A DNA stretch of 64,000 bases, from positions 62,001-126,000 of the forward strand of contig CAJNAR010000006.1 in NCBI GenBank assembly GCA_905220665.1, written 5' to 3'. The translations under genes were made by a program, and so were the position numbers. This DNA comes from Albugo candida. Lineage: Eukaryota > Oomycota > Peronosporomycetes > Albuginales > Albuginaceae. Under the pieces are notes generated by a model. That model saw only the letters and a program-made list of their open reading frames with translations. It was not told where the DNA came from and ran no database searches. Shown here piece by piece: positions 32,340-43,884 of the stretch; the first letter of the stretch is position 1, and every line of letters begins with the position of its first letter.

Positions 32340-35300
32340 GATCTCATTGTGAAGCAGAAATGAAAATATCCTTGTGGCTCTAATAGTAGAGTTTTTTTTC
32401 GACGCTTAAAAGCTGCCCGTTGCTGAGATTGCTTTTTGTTTGATACCGGTTTGATGTCGGCGGCGTCGAGGTTGTGTCATTGAAACGTTGTGACAAGCAA
32501 GGTAGATTTAGGAGACGAACGAGCTGAAAAAATTCGGACGGGACTGTACTTTGGAGGCGCAATGGCATGTGATGAATCCATTCAGGCAGCAATGTCAGTA
32601 AATCTAATATAAAACTTTTTCCAACGCCCATTTTTTCCAAAATGCGAAAAACATGTACGTCCGATTGACTCGATCATTAGCTTTCTCAAAGTCGAGAAAA
32701 GTCGCATAAGCTTCCTCCCCACGATGAGTGACCAAGTCTTGGATGTCGGTGAGATGTCGAATATGACGATGCATTGACCTTCCGCGAACAAATGCTTTTT
32801 GATCTTGATGGATCAATTTTGGCAAAAACCGTTGCAATCGATACGCCAACACTTTTGGAAGTACTTTCACATCGACGCAAAGCAGTCGATCGGTCTATAG
32901 TTGCCAGGATCACCTCATGATCCTTTTTTGTATAAAAGTGTGATTGCTGAGTGACGTTGTGATCGAAGTAAAATTCCTCTTTCCAGCTGATATTCGAACA
33001 CGATCTTCAGACACTCGCCAAACGTTTCCGTATCAAGCTGATAAAATGCAGCTGGTAGTCCATCCATACCTGGAGAAGAACTACTCCGCATGTGCTTGAT
33101 CGCTTCCGCCAGCTCGGTCGCACTTAACCGAGTGGAGAGACGGTCTTGCTTTGCTGAGGCAAGTGAAACTTGAATCGAATCGAGTAACTTTTTTTGCTTT
33201 CTTTCACTTGGAACATTTGAGTCGGTCTCAGAGCTATAAACAGAGCCCAAGACATCACCCCAATGGTCTCTAAATTCGTCAATAATCTCCCTCGGGTTCG
33301 ATGTCACGGTGCCACATTTTTTGGTAACATTTGCGATCGGCACGCGACGACAAGAACTATCCGGAGGGCGAAAAAATGCTTGCAAGAGTTCTCCATATGC
33401 TTCCCTTCATGGTTGAATCTTTCATCTTGTTTGTATTAAGCATTGTTTTCCACCGAAATTTTGAATTGTTCGAGACTCGATTCGTAAAATACCGTGACTC
33501 ATGGGTGTCTTGAATGCGATATCGAGCTGCTGCGACTTCCAAAACACGCTGGCTAGACTCAACATCACGTCGGCTATCTTTTGCAACCTTTTTTTCAGTG
33601 CTTTGAAGCTGTTTCTTGATTTTCGTCTTCTAACTCCCACATTTTTCCGGGATTCGAAGTTGTCCGCAACTGGTTGAGCACAAAATTCACTTCCAATTTG
33701 ATTTCTTCGACAACTTGAGGATGTTCAAATAGTCGTAATGAGCATTTCCAATATCCTCGACCCAGAGATTGAGTTGGATTTGCAAAAGTTACTTTTTGTG
33801 CCAGATGATCTCCCGCATGGCGTGGACGGAAATATTCTAAGGTTATTTATACCATATTGAATAGCTGTTCCGACATGCAGATGTCTATTCTTGCGCGGTA
33901 ATGGCCCTGTAGATACTTTTTCAGTCGGATGTTGGATTCGCCAAGCGTCTACCACACCCAACTGTGAGAGCCATTCCAGCCACGCTAATCGAATTGGCTC
34001 GTGTCGAATTGTTCCACTCGAAGCATCGATTGCTGGATGGAGTGTTGAAGTCACCAAATACGAGACGTGTTGCGGTCGATTCGAAGTGTTGGAGGGCAAT
34101 AACTCATAAAAAAAACTCGTTCCTCGGCCTTGACCGGTATATATACATCGTGAATATACACTGGTGCATCGTGAATGTGAAGACGCAAAACCAAACAACG
34201 ATTTCGAATGCTTCGTTCGGTGAGTTCTTCAGCTGTTGTATAACCGGGAAAATTCGAATGAAGGGATGTCATGACGCCACCACCGCGGTTTGAGTCGGAT
34301 GGAGAAAAGCACTGGTGTGGTCATTGACAAACAATTTGTGCTGCATTTTCAATGTAATAAAAATTGAAATGAGTTCAGCTGGTTGTGATCGTGAAACTTG
34401 GTTTCTTGAACACAACAAATGGAGTGTTGGGATAGGATGTGGTTGATAAAAAGTTGACCATTTTTTATGAATACCATTGGCATTCACCGTGAGTGTTGAG
34501 ATATTGTTCCACGTTGAATTAATCGAGGATCCCTTAGCATTCACGTTGAAGTGGACCAGCAATCAACCTTGTTTCGCCGTATTGTTGTGAGAGGTGAAGT
34601 GTTGTATGTTCATCTGGGAAAAAGCTAAGATTGACTGAATTCTCAGCGATGTCACCATGGAGAACTCCGCGCCATTCACCTCCAAACCATTTTGAACAAC
34701 ACTTTATGCCCACATCGGAGCGGAAGAAGGATATGATCACATTAGTTGGAAGTAAAGGGCAATGATGATCCGGAATGCAGATCACCGGTCCGTCGGTGAG
34801 ATATTGGATCCAGTGATCGTTTGTGTAGAATGTCGAAGCAGTACTTAGAGATAAAGAGTTCCAAGAACTCGAGCGCTTTGGTTGCTCGAGTCAAACCGAG
34901 AACTATGTCCGGCACTGACGTCCACCACGACATCACTTTCTCGAACAAAGCAGATCGCTTCGAGGGAACTTATCTACCAACGTGACGACTCCATCGCGTC
35001 GCAAACGTAACATCTTCGCCGAGATTCTGGGCTGCAAAAGCGCGATTTAACATTAGTAGATGCGCCAATTAATCCAAGGCTTTATCATTCGACTCCATAC
35101 ACGCGAGCAGCACACCATTCATAGTGGTCGGATGATCAAGTGCCGCTCGAATGATCTTGTCCGGGTTTGTACAAAATTGTACCATCTTGCGCACATGAGG
35201 TATTCACGCATCAGCTTGGACGAGCTTGTCCGGTCAAAGTGAGTGGAGAACATTTTTGGAATCGATTATCTCGCTAACTCTGGTTGGTCGCTCCTATTTC

Positions 35301-36850
35301 TCAATTATTGTGTGTGGTTTCTGATAGAAGTGTGCTGCCTCTTTCGAGGTGGCCACCCCTTTTGTCATCCGTGCATTCACGGAGATGATTTGAACGCGAT
35401 TGCCATTCTCCGGATCGGCAATCGCTTTTATTTCTTCGATCTTCACCTCCATAGTTGCGAGCACAGAAAAATAATTGTTCGTGGCTAACTTCGGAAGCGC
35501 AAGAGGTGGTGCTTTGGAGACCATTTGTTCGAATGACTCCACCCGATTACGTTTTCCACTCGTTTATGCCAACTTCATGGATACATCCCCATCCCGCTCC
35601 ACCCGTGGTTGTGAGTACGATCGACTTGCCAGTTGGAGAATAGGGGGAGAAGGCTTCAATAAGGCAGATGTCCCTGGTGGTGTGAAAGTGGAAGAAGTGT
35701 TTAGCTCCAACGAGTTTGACCGGAGAGCTTCCGTTCAGGTTTCCTCATCTCCAATTCTTGACTGGGAACTGGCCTCACTACCGTTTGTGGTGCCACCACG
35801 AGCGCCGTGTGTCGTGCTGTTTGTTTGTTTGCTGTTTCGGTTTTTGTTGCGGTTGATTCTGATTGTGATTTTTCTTTTTCTTTTGCTTGTTGGTTTGTTG
35901 TTTCCGTTCTCCAGTGGCGGAAGCTGCACCCTAATCCAAGCAATAAGGTCCACGTTGACCATAACGTGGTCGTTCTGATGGGATAGGAGCATTTTTCGCT
36001 CCAACAGGATAAAGCAACTTTTCGTATGCTATTTGTTCGCATACTTTACCGATGCGGACCAGCTGTGAGGACACGTAGCAGTACTAAAGTACACTATCCA
36101 CGTCGAGATCACGACACCCTTACACGGAACAGTTGCGTGGAAAGTAGCAAAGACTACTGGACATCCTAGACTGTGAAGGGAACGTAAAATGGGGATCCGT
36201 TCTTCCTCCCTGCCCACTCCAAGTAAGTCCAGATAGTATTCGGATTCGAGAGAATCGTACTCCCGAAAAAGGTACTGAGACCCCAGGATGGTTATCGGCT
36301 GGCACTCCCGCTGTTGCCAAGCATCCTTCGGTGGAAACCATCATCCGTAGATTGCCACCAGGCATCTCGATACTTGAGCAATGGCTCTGCTCTCCAGTGA
36401 ACTCTCGGATACCGGATTACCATGATCCTTCATAAGGGAAAAAGTATTTTTCCGTTTGGTGTACGCACCAACGCTTGACCTGTTTCCAGAATCATCGGAT
36501 AGGTGGCCTTGGATACCATAAAAGGCTTCGCTGCTTCCAATTTCGTTGCCAAGACGGACCACTCTGGATGCTGTTCATCGGCGTACAATTGCATGATAGC
36601 CTCGATACCCGAGGCTTTCGGCTTTGGGAGCTCGAGCGAAATTTCGCCCGATCTCTAGCCTGATCCTTACGCAAGGACTCCTGTGACTTGATAAGGTCAG
36701 CCAAAATGGGACTTTTAGTGTCGTCCGTACTTGCAGTTGCCTTTGTGTCACCCTGTGACGAGGCAACGACAGTACCACAAGTATTACCGGTACCACACGC
36801 GAGGCGGATACCACATCTGATACCGGTATCACTTCCGACAACGGTTTTAC
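32340..36850 (-). mobile_element. second LINE (LINE B), decayed: ORF1-like, endonuclease and partial reverse transcriptase
   Basis: A different LINE on the minus strand. From high to low coordinates: an ORF1-like region at about 36,840-35,300 (low complexity, Lys/Arg/Asn-rich near 35,900; coil-like DLIKSQESLRKDQARDRAKF), an endonuclease-like region at 34,560-33,700, a connector (SSSPGMDGLPAAFYQLDTET, ILLYKKGS-type start of the RT) at 33,385-32,915, and RT blocks (GDPGNYRPI, KVLPKVLAYRLQRFLPKLI, DQKAFVRGRSMHRHI, TFLDFEKANDRVN) down to 32,600. The RT stops before the DD box, right where LINE A begins, so it is 3'-truncated. Many stops and shifts. The ORF1 assignment is weaker than the RT assignment. 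Confidence 0.7.
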
Positions 36851-37145
36851 ACTTAATTAAAATATTTACACTATTTAAATTAAATTTTATAAAAAAAAAT
36901 TATTAAAAATAAATAAAAAAATAAAAAAGGAGATGGTCACACTGGGGGTGAGGGTTCTCCACGTCATCACACAGGGGTGATGACTCATGAGGGCTGCCAC
37001 GTCAGCACAAGTGGACGCTAGTACCCTGGGTTGTGTCGATATGTCTACTTGAACGATTGTTTTCGAGAGGAAAGAGTTGAAAAAGTAGTTTTTCGAGTTT
37101 TTTTGTAATAAATTGGCGGGTTACGTAGTAGCTGTCAAATTAAGA
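36851..37145. repeat. AT-rich spacer and dispersed direct repeat
   Basis: 36,851-36,930 is almost pure A/T. The following 36,960-37,145 resembles 50,385-50,550 in the same orientation (both have 'ggggt..tgactcat' early and 'aaattggcgg.tt.cgt.gtag' late). No coding signal. Confidence 0.5.
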
Positions 37146-37149
37146 AGTC

Positions 37150-37224
37150 GGTCAGGGGCTCATGATAGGATAAGGAAGGTAGTTAAAGAACCACATAAAC
37201 AGTGTAATGAAATCCTTGACAAAG
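37150..37224 (+). repeat. inverted copy of a kinesin-pseudogene segment
   Basis: About 75 bp nearly identical to the reverse complement of 37,996-38,072, which lies inside the kinesin pseudogene. It is directly followed by a TIR-like repeat (37,226-37,330). Confidence 0.8.
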
Positions 37225-37225
37225 T

Positions 37226-37330
37226 AAAAAACTTGGGTGGAAATAACGCCGTAATCTGATTGGTCAAAAAATCACGCGGTGGGTGGAAATAGCAAAAAGT
37301 TGGGTTGAAATAGCAATTCCCTTTTACAAT
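37226..37330. repeat. solo copy of the 46.7/47.6-kb TIR family
   Basis: Shares 'aacgccgtaatctgattgg' and 'cacgcggtgggtgg' words with 47,505-47,608 in the same orientation and with 46,664-46,832 in inverse orientation. No partner arm was found nearby. Confidence 0.75.
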
Positions 37331-37493
37331 TACATCATGTCATCGATATTTCGACATGTTCACAATAACGCTACAACGACAAAAACAACGGCTGTATCGT
37401 TCGATGATGGACGAATAAGCATGCGATGATCCTGCTTTTTGATAGAGCTAAACTAAAAGCACAAGGACGTCATAGTGTACGAGGCCCATCTGC

Positions 37494-40400
37494 TCAAATT
37501 GAGCCTCTGATCCGTGTGGCTTTGATAACCATCTTAGAACCGAAAGAGCCGGTAAAGAAAGATTTGCTTGATTGGAAAGACTCTTCAGTTCGTAGTTTCT
37601 CTTCAACTTCTGCAATAGATTCTTTCGAAGTTGAGGAAGCCGATGAGTACTGACTGCCCCCACGTATAGGTCGGACTGGATCATCGCATTGACGTGGGTG
37701 ATCAAATGAATAAAGGGGTCCCGCAGCTCCTCCGCCACGCAGCGTCTTGATGAGCGTTCCTTCCGTATTTCCATGGCTCTCAAATGAGCTCTTTGTGCGC
37801 CACGAAAGTCTAAAATCTGATCCCGTAGACGAATGAGTTCCTCCAAATGCTTCTCTAACTGCTTCCGCAGACTCTGTGATGTGTCGATTACTCGCTTCTA
37901 GTTTCTTGATATGATCGTCACGTACTGCAACTTTTCGTTTCATTTCTTTGGCGCTCTCCTCCGATGTTGCAAACTTTCGAAGAAGCTGACGGTGTACTTT
38001 GTCAAGGATTTCATTACACTGTTTATCTGGCTCTTTAACTACCTTCATTATCCTATCATGAGCCCCTGACCGTGTGAATATCACTTAAGTCGGACTTCAA
38101 ACTTAGGGAGGCAGATATTTTCCAAGCTTCTTGCTTGGGTGGACTCAAACCGCTGCCCACACTGCCGGGGATCGAACTAACGACCTCGGGCAGGGGGTCC
38201 GTGCGCTCAAGTGCTTAACCGACTGAGCTGGGTACGGGACCCCATCGGGGGGCCTAGCGGATAGTACAGATGTGTTCCGACCGTGTGTACCCCGGTTCGA
38301 ATCCCGGCGGTGGCAAAAGGGCTGCGATGGGGCCCCTCGGCGGAGGCAAAGATTCCTCCACGTAAATATCAACCTACTCAATGAAGATATGGACGTGTCA
38401 AGACCGCTGGCAACTACACCAGAAAATAACTGTACAGAAGTTGGACCGGGCTCTTCAGAGCATTACATACAAGTGATTAGAATAGAGTAGATAACCACCA
38501 AACTGTAGTAACAGAAAGGTGTCTAAATAAAAGTACTACGGGCGAACACCCTTAACTGAGCTGGGTACGGATCCTACCTGACGGTGTACTGCATACAATT
38601 CTTCAACCTTTGCTGAGTGACTTGCATGTGTTTTCGTTCTCTCTCTGTAAGTTCTGATGTCACACCGATTTGCTTCGTTGACGCAAGTACAGGAACGCTT
38701 TGTATGATCGAGCTCCTCAGCGGCATTTTTACAGATACATTAAGGCGTCGTTGAACGTCTTCGAGTGAAAGGTGTACTGGTCGAATGAATACTTTCCAAC
38801 ATGCAGTCATTTTTGGAATCAGCTTTTCGTTTCGGTGGCGACTCCATATCGTTCTCTGCACATGGTGACTGCGTTTCTCTAGTAACACAAAGCCTTGGTC
38901 GATTTACTTCGTCTGATGACAGCAGATCGAATTGCTGCTCAACTTCCTCCGCGTGAATCGTTAATTTATTGTGCTCGAAATTTAGTCGCTAGTGATCAGA
39001 CTGGAGCTCACTGTACTAGATCTCTTTCATTCAGAGCGAGTTCCAATTTCGCCACCACTCTCTTGTTGTATTCTTCGGCTTCCATACGACTCAGCTCAGA
39101 CGACTCCATCGACTGAATTTTGCTGTCCAGTTGAGCATTCAAATCTTGAATTTTATTCCCTCGTCGATCAGAGTCCAGTTGTACCTCAATTAATTCTTCT
39201 TTTCAGATTTGTAAACTTTTTCTGAAGTTGTCGAAAAGCGCCGATAATACTTGCGTCAGATGACATGGCTGCGTCATGAGCACTTGAAGCTGCAGTTTTC
39301 AATCCCGATGTTTGATGAATGCTGGTTACCGACGTGCTTTCATACGAAGTTATACACTCCAGTCGATTCTTCAACGCAGTAACGCGACTTTTTTCCAATT
39401 GTAAATCTTTTCTATTGCTTTCACAATATTTATCAGGTCATCGGCACTCTTGCGCTCATTTATCACTGTTTGATTTTTGATCTTTTTCGCGCGGCTACCA
39501 AAGCGAAGGGTTGAAAGAGGCTCAGCTGAATTCATATTGCTGCACGATATGTTGATAATCCGCGCTGTCCATGAAATTCCACCAAGATTGTCTTGCAGAA
39601 TGCGAGTGAGTTTGCTGTCTCGATACGGGACATGACTCATATTCGGGTCCGTCAAGTTGTTGATGACTATTCCAAGAGTAGACAATGATCTATTGATCAT
39701 CTTTGCCTCCTCGAGCCGTTGTCCAACAGCTTCAGTTTTCCTTACGATTTCAGAGCCAGTCAGATCCACAAGGTACAGTTTTCTTGATTTTATCACTTGT
39801 GTTTTAACATCTCTCTGAGACACTGTCACCATAAGATCGCTGTGACTGCGTGAGATGCGTCCATTCATCTGGGTTGCAGCAATAGCACGCTTGTTGGTCC
39901 CTTCAATGATGTGATGCATGAAGTCTTCTGGGCTTGTGATACACATCTCCAGAATGTTCTCAACAAAGAAACCACGTCGTGCGTCTGCCCGAATTCGTAG
40001 ATTCACTCGCGCTTTTTGAGGACCCAAAAGATCGCACACTTGCTCCATATAAATTTCAATATAACTCAATTTAGTTCTGAGTTCCAAGTTGGCATCAGCA
40101 GTATGGATGCGATCAAATAGCTCGAGAGCTGTTCTTAGTACAATTCCGTGAGTCTCAGGGCCACCTGTGTCGGCACCTTGCATCATGTACGTTTTTCCGG
40201 ACGACGTCTGCCCGTACGCAAGAAATTGTTGAGTTATATCCTTCGATGATATCTGCAGATAGTAGCTATATATTATAGGACAGCTTCATATGGTCACATG
40301 ATCACACCTTCAATACCGGGTCGGGCTACCGCACAAATACGATTAACTGGTCGTCTTGTTCGGTGAACACGTGGTCAAACTGAAATTCATGAGACACCGC
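37494..40400 (-). pseudogene. kinesin-like motor protein, pseudogene
   Basis: Motor domain on the minus strand: FQFDHVFTEQDDQ (about 40,390), a segment reading GYNSTI, the P-loop AYGQTSSGKTYMMQG (about 40,200), YIEIYMEQVCDLL, SRSHSDLMVTVSQRD, switch II LVDLTGSE and MINRSLSTLGIVINNL, then PYRDSKLTRILQDNLGG. Between GYNSTI and AYGQ the frame is off by one base, which breaks the most conserved element. Switch I reads MNGRISRSHS instead of the usual asparagine-glutamate-x-SSRSHS. Coiled-coil tail pieces follow at 39,400-38,580 and 38,084-37,494, separated by a stretch with tRNA-like repeats. I read it as a decayed paralogue of a KHC-like kinesin rather than a working gene; an unusual intron at the shift is the alternative. 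Confidence 0.75.
38130..38330. repeat. tRNA-derived SINE-like sequences, head to head
   Basis: Minus strand at about 38,240-38,150: an A-box-like 'agctcagtcggttaagc' and a B-box-like 'agttcgatcccc'. Plus strand at about 38,246-38,320: 'cctagcggatagt' and the B-box 'ggttcgaatccc'. Neither folds into a full acceptor stem, so they are tRNA-derived repeats, not tRNA genes. A third piece of the first type is at 38,545-38,572. They sit between two exon-like parts of the kinesin pseudogene. Confidence 0.6.
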
Positions 40401-41317
40401 TTCTCTCTACAGAAAAAGATGAGAAATTTGAATACATTCTGATCGCGCATGAATGGCGCACCTTGCAGTGGACGATGTTCTCGCTTGTTTGAGCACATTT
40501 GCGCTCGTTTTGGTTGAATTTTTGCATTGAAAGGTCTTAGTCGGCAACAAACGCGAACGTTGCCATATTCTTCGTGCTATTGAGTCATTTGGTATTAGAA
40601 ATGCATCTTTATGAGTGGTCATGAGCTTACTTTTGGAGTCACCATAGAGGATCTATTTGGTAGCTTCTGTTTACCTTCTCAATTATTATTACATTGCCAG
40701 GAAGCCTGACAATGATAGCATGTGTGAATTGAACATAGCTGATTAGCAATGGATGAAGATATCGTGTATTTGACGAATCAAAATGTGGTAATTAAGGCAG
40801 CAGTATTTGCCATTTTCTAAGCATGTATTAGTAGCTATAGTGGCAACATGGATGGTAAAGAAGCCTGTAGTAATTGTCAAAGCTTACGGAATAGCACAAC
40901 TTGCATAATTTTGCTCGCGCATCGTATCCGTTTAAATCTACTGCAAAATGAATGACGGCGCGATGACGCTAGTGAAAGAGAGTGCCTTCCCGCCCCAGCT
41001 TTGGATAGCTATAATGTATCGATAGCTCAGGGCCTCCGGTTGCTCCTATGAGTGAATGTCGTGCTCACTACAATTCTAAATGAAAGTAACGCTGGACATA
41101 GCATCCTCTACCATGTGTACATTATTCAAGTAAACAATTGGATGTATTCAGCCACAATCAAGATGCAATCATACCGAGAAGATCGTCAAACTCTTAATCC
41201 AACTACAGTGATTTATTCGTCTAGGATACATTCCGCACGATTTCATGGTGAGAGCCAAAATCCTTTCCGTCAAATTCAGTGTTGTATCTCGCTAAAATTT
41301 GGACGCCCAACCACACC
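40401..41317. other. no gene recognised
   Basis: About 900 bp upstream of the kinesin pseudogene. It could hold the missing N-terminal kinesin exon (a 71-codon minus frame at 40,407-40,622), but I see no motif there. The rest is non-coding. Confidence 0.35.
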
Positions 41318-41512
41318 TAAACGGCTGTTTGGTGACAACATGACAGATGGGACAAGGAGAGACGGTCACTACGTGGGACCATACTGAAGTCATGTGAAAC
41401 GTGACATAGTAATGTTTGTAATCTCATTGCACATGCATATTGTAATGCTGAAAAAAAAGGTTAATGCTGAATATATTTTACTTTAATTCTACCTGCATTG
41501 CAACAAGGGCAT
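41318..41512 (+). repeat. long inverted repeat, left arm (partner at 49,985-50,212)
   Basis: Shares 'tttggtgacaacatgacaga' and 'tgggacaaggagagacggtc' with the reverse complement of 50,130-50,205, with weaker similarity continuing to 'attgcaacaag'. The arms face each other across about 8.5 kb of transposon sequence. Confidence 0.7.
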
Positions 41513-41559
41513 TCGATTTTTTTTACTTTTAGCACGATCAAGGTTGTTCATTGTGGTTC

Positions 41560-43860
41560 TTAGAGGAGATAAAAAAGCCGGTATAGCCACATACCCTAAC
41601 TGAAATGAGAACACCGGTATCGCCACACCCCTAATATCCTAAATAAATGGGAACCGGTATCGCCGCACTCGCTAAATTAAAATTAATCAAGGGAACCGGT
41701 ATCACCCACTTCCGTATTAAATTACAGGTTTACTTCTTGTTTGCAGGACCCACATCTTCGTTTTGCCAGTTCCTGCCCCTCTCTCTTAATTTACACAAAT
41801 GCGGAAAGATCTCACTTGATACTCGTTGATCCTTTCGGCCGTCCACGTGAGGCCACTGTGGCAGGATCATCTACCCCTGGGCTTGGAATAGATGCAAGGC
41901 AACTGAGACCATGCTCAAAAGGCGCTGCCTGTGCAGAGGCAAGACCGAATAACGCTCTTGCAAATTCTTTATAATTTCCGAAAAGCTTGTTTTTTCCTGA
42001 CTAGGCATTGCAGGTTGCATTAGGGGATGTACAGGCTTGAGAAGCCACCAGTGCTCATAAATGAGCTTTATGCAAGATTGACCCAATTTTGCAGCTCTTT
42101 GATGGCATGAGAGCACGGCAATCGTTTAGTGCTCGTGAATGTTCTAGTGCACTTTTCATAATTCTCCATCGATAGTGCCTTTTGGTACTGCTTGAAGACC
42201 TACAGAAAACAATAATATGGTCAATGCATACCTTGCCAGCTGTAGAGAGCTATATGCATACAGTAGTGCATAAAGTGAGATCTTTCTATTCACAATTGTC
42301 CACAAGCTCCCACTAAGTTGGACATTAATGTGTGAACGATCGTAGCATACCAATTTCTCATAAATTGTTGCAATCCCCTGTGGAAAGTGCGATCCATTTC
42401 TTCAAGGTTGCATGTCTGCCTTCAGCGCGAGATGTAGCTACATAGCCACTCTCATTAATAGCATCTTTCAGAAGCACCCAATTCTCTTCGAATTCCTGTT
42501 TAGTGGTAGAGCATTACAATCCGTGCCACTTTGCGAAAACTTCTTTCCAGTCTTCGTCCTTTGGAAAGTGCTTTTTAGCATTTTCCATGACATTCTTATT
42601 TGATATGCCATATGCAAAGCAGATTCTTCGCTTCAGGTAAAACCCGTGAGGTTGCAGCCATCAATGCCAATTCTCTGTCAGTGACAATGGCAATCGGCCG
42701 AGTGATTTTACCTTGAAAAGTATCCTCATTAACCCCAGTGCCCCAATGTAGTCGTCTTCTGATTCGTGTCGCGAGAATACTTAGCAAAGGGAATCTGGCA
42801 GGTTTGTGTATGACACACCCATGACATGGAGCAATGGCATTTGAAACCTGGAGATTATTTGCTCTTAGTTGTTGTTGGAAAACGATTGATTGAATCCCCC
42901 CAAAAAATATTGTCTGACGAGATGCAAGGCTTAGGTGCAGTTAAGAGGCGCGATAATTGACCCGATGAGAGATCCCTCTCGATCTCATGTCTAATGGCAC
43001 TTTCCTCTAGTGTGTCCAGCAATGCTTACAAGAGGGCAACGACCAAAGAGAAACTCCGCTCGTTCACGTTTTCTACCATGGTAAATGTCTTGCCCGGTGG
43101 CAAAAAAAAAGAAGCAGGATCAGACCGCTTCATCGTACTAAAAATTAACCGAGGAGGTGCTCCGCCTTTTGGAAGTCCAAAATTTGCTGCTTCTGCACCT
43201 GGTTCAATACCCTGGTTTCTGGGACTGCTGCAAAATTCTCTGCTGCCTCATGATTGTGAGTTGCAACGACCACACTCTCTCGCCATTCTTGCATAGAATT
43301 CCGATTCAGCCTGCGCTGAATGGTGACTAATTATGGGCAAAATAGAAGCCGCGTTGATGTTTGGTGGATCGTCGTGTCCTTGTTTTTGTACCGACCACCG
43401 TGGACGCAAGCAAGCCACACCTTCAAGTATTTCCTTACTTGTCGGTCTTTGTGCGGGCTTTCTTTGTGCAATAGCCTTTTTTCCCGGCAAAGGTTTGTAC
43501 TGCCTCTTCTGCAAACTCATAGGTCTCATAGGTGTGTTCCGCGGGTAGAGCAAGTGGCATAGTGAGGATAGAGCATACGTTAGCGTAGTTATAGCTAGGG
43601 CTACAAATGGATCTAGAATCAGATCCATTCAGCAAATGGACCAACTCTCAGATCCAGATCCAGTGGATCCATTTGCAGCCCTACTTATAGCAATGTATGT
43701 AGGTGTGTAGCGAGTTGACTAATTTGGTGTGTGCTATACCGGATTCCTTGATTAGGGGTGTGGTGATACCGGTTCCCATTTATTTAGAATATATAGGGAA
43801 TACCGGTGTTCTCATTTGAGTTAGGGGTGTGGCTACACCAAAAGGGGTGTATGGCTACAC
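41560..43860 (-). mobile_element. Mutator-like element (MULE) with about 130-bp terminal inverted repeats
   Basis: Left TIR 41,560-41,712 and right TIR 43,735-43,850 are inverted copies that share 'aaatgagaacaccggtat' and 'ctaaataaatgggaaccggt'. Each TIR carries three to four spaced copies of an ACCGGTAT-type word, possible transposase sites. Between them lies a decayed minus-strand transposase. Length about 2.3 kb. Confidence 0.8.
41980..43630 (-). pseudogene. MULE transposase, decayed
   Basis: Minus strand: an N-terminal FAR1-like segment (QKRQYKPLPGKKAIAQRKPA, GHDDPPNIN) at 43,628-43,260, a catalytic-domain piece (ITRPIAIVTDRELALMAA, LLCIWHIK) at 42,787-42,596, and a SWIM-type zinc-finger remnant (LPCSHAIKEL) near 42,120. 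PIAIVTDRELALM and LLCIWHI are hallmark MULE transposase blocks. Stops and shifts separate all parts. Confidence 0.75.
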
Positions 43861-43884
43861 CAAATGCCATAAAAAAGTGTGATC

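Noticed and set aside
38246..38320. Candidate tRNA gene with a clear B-box
   Set aside because: The acceptor stem does not pair and the T-stem has a mismatch; better seen as tRNA-derived repeat.
39371..40186. Intact kinesin gene
   Set aside because: The P-loop lies in a different frame from the segment before it, switch I is altered and the tail is interrupted by repeats.
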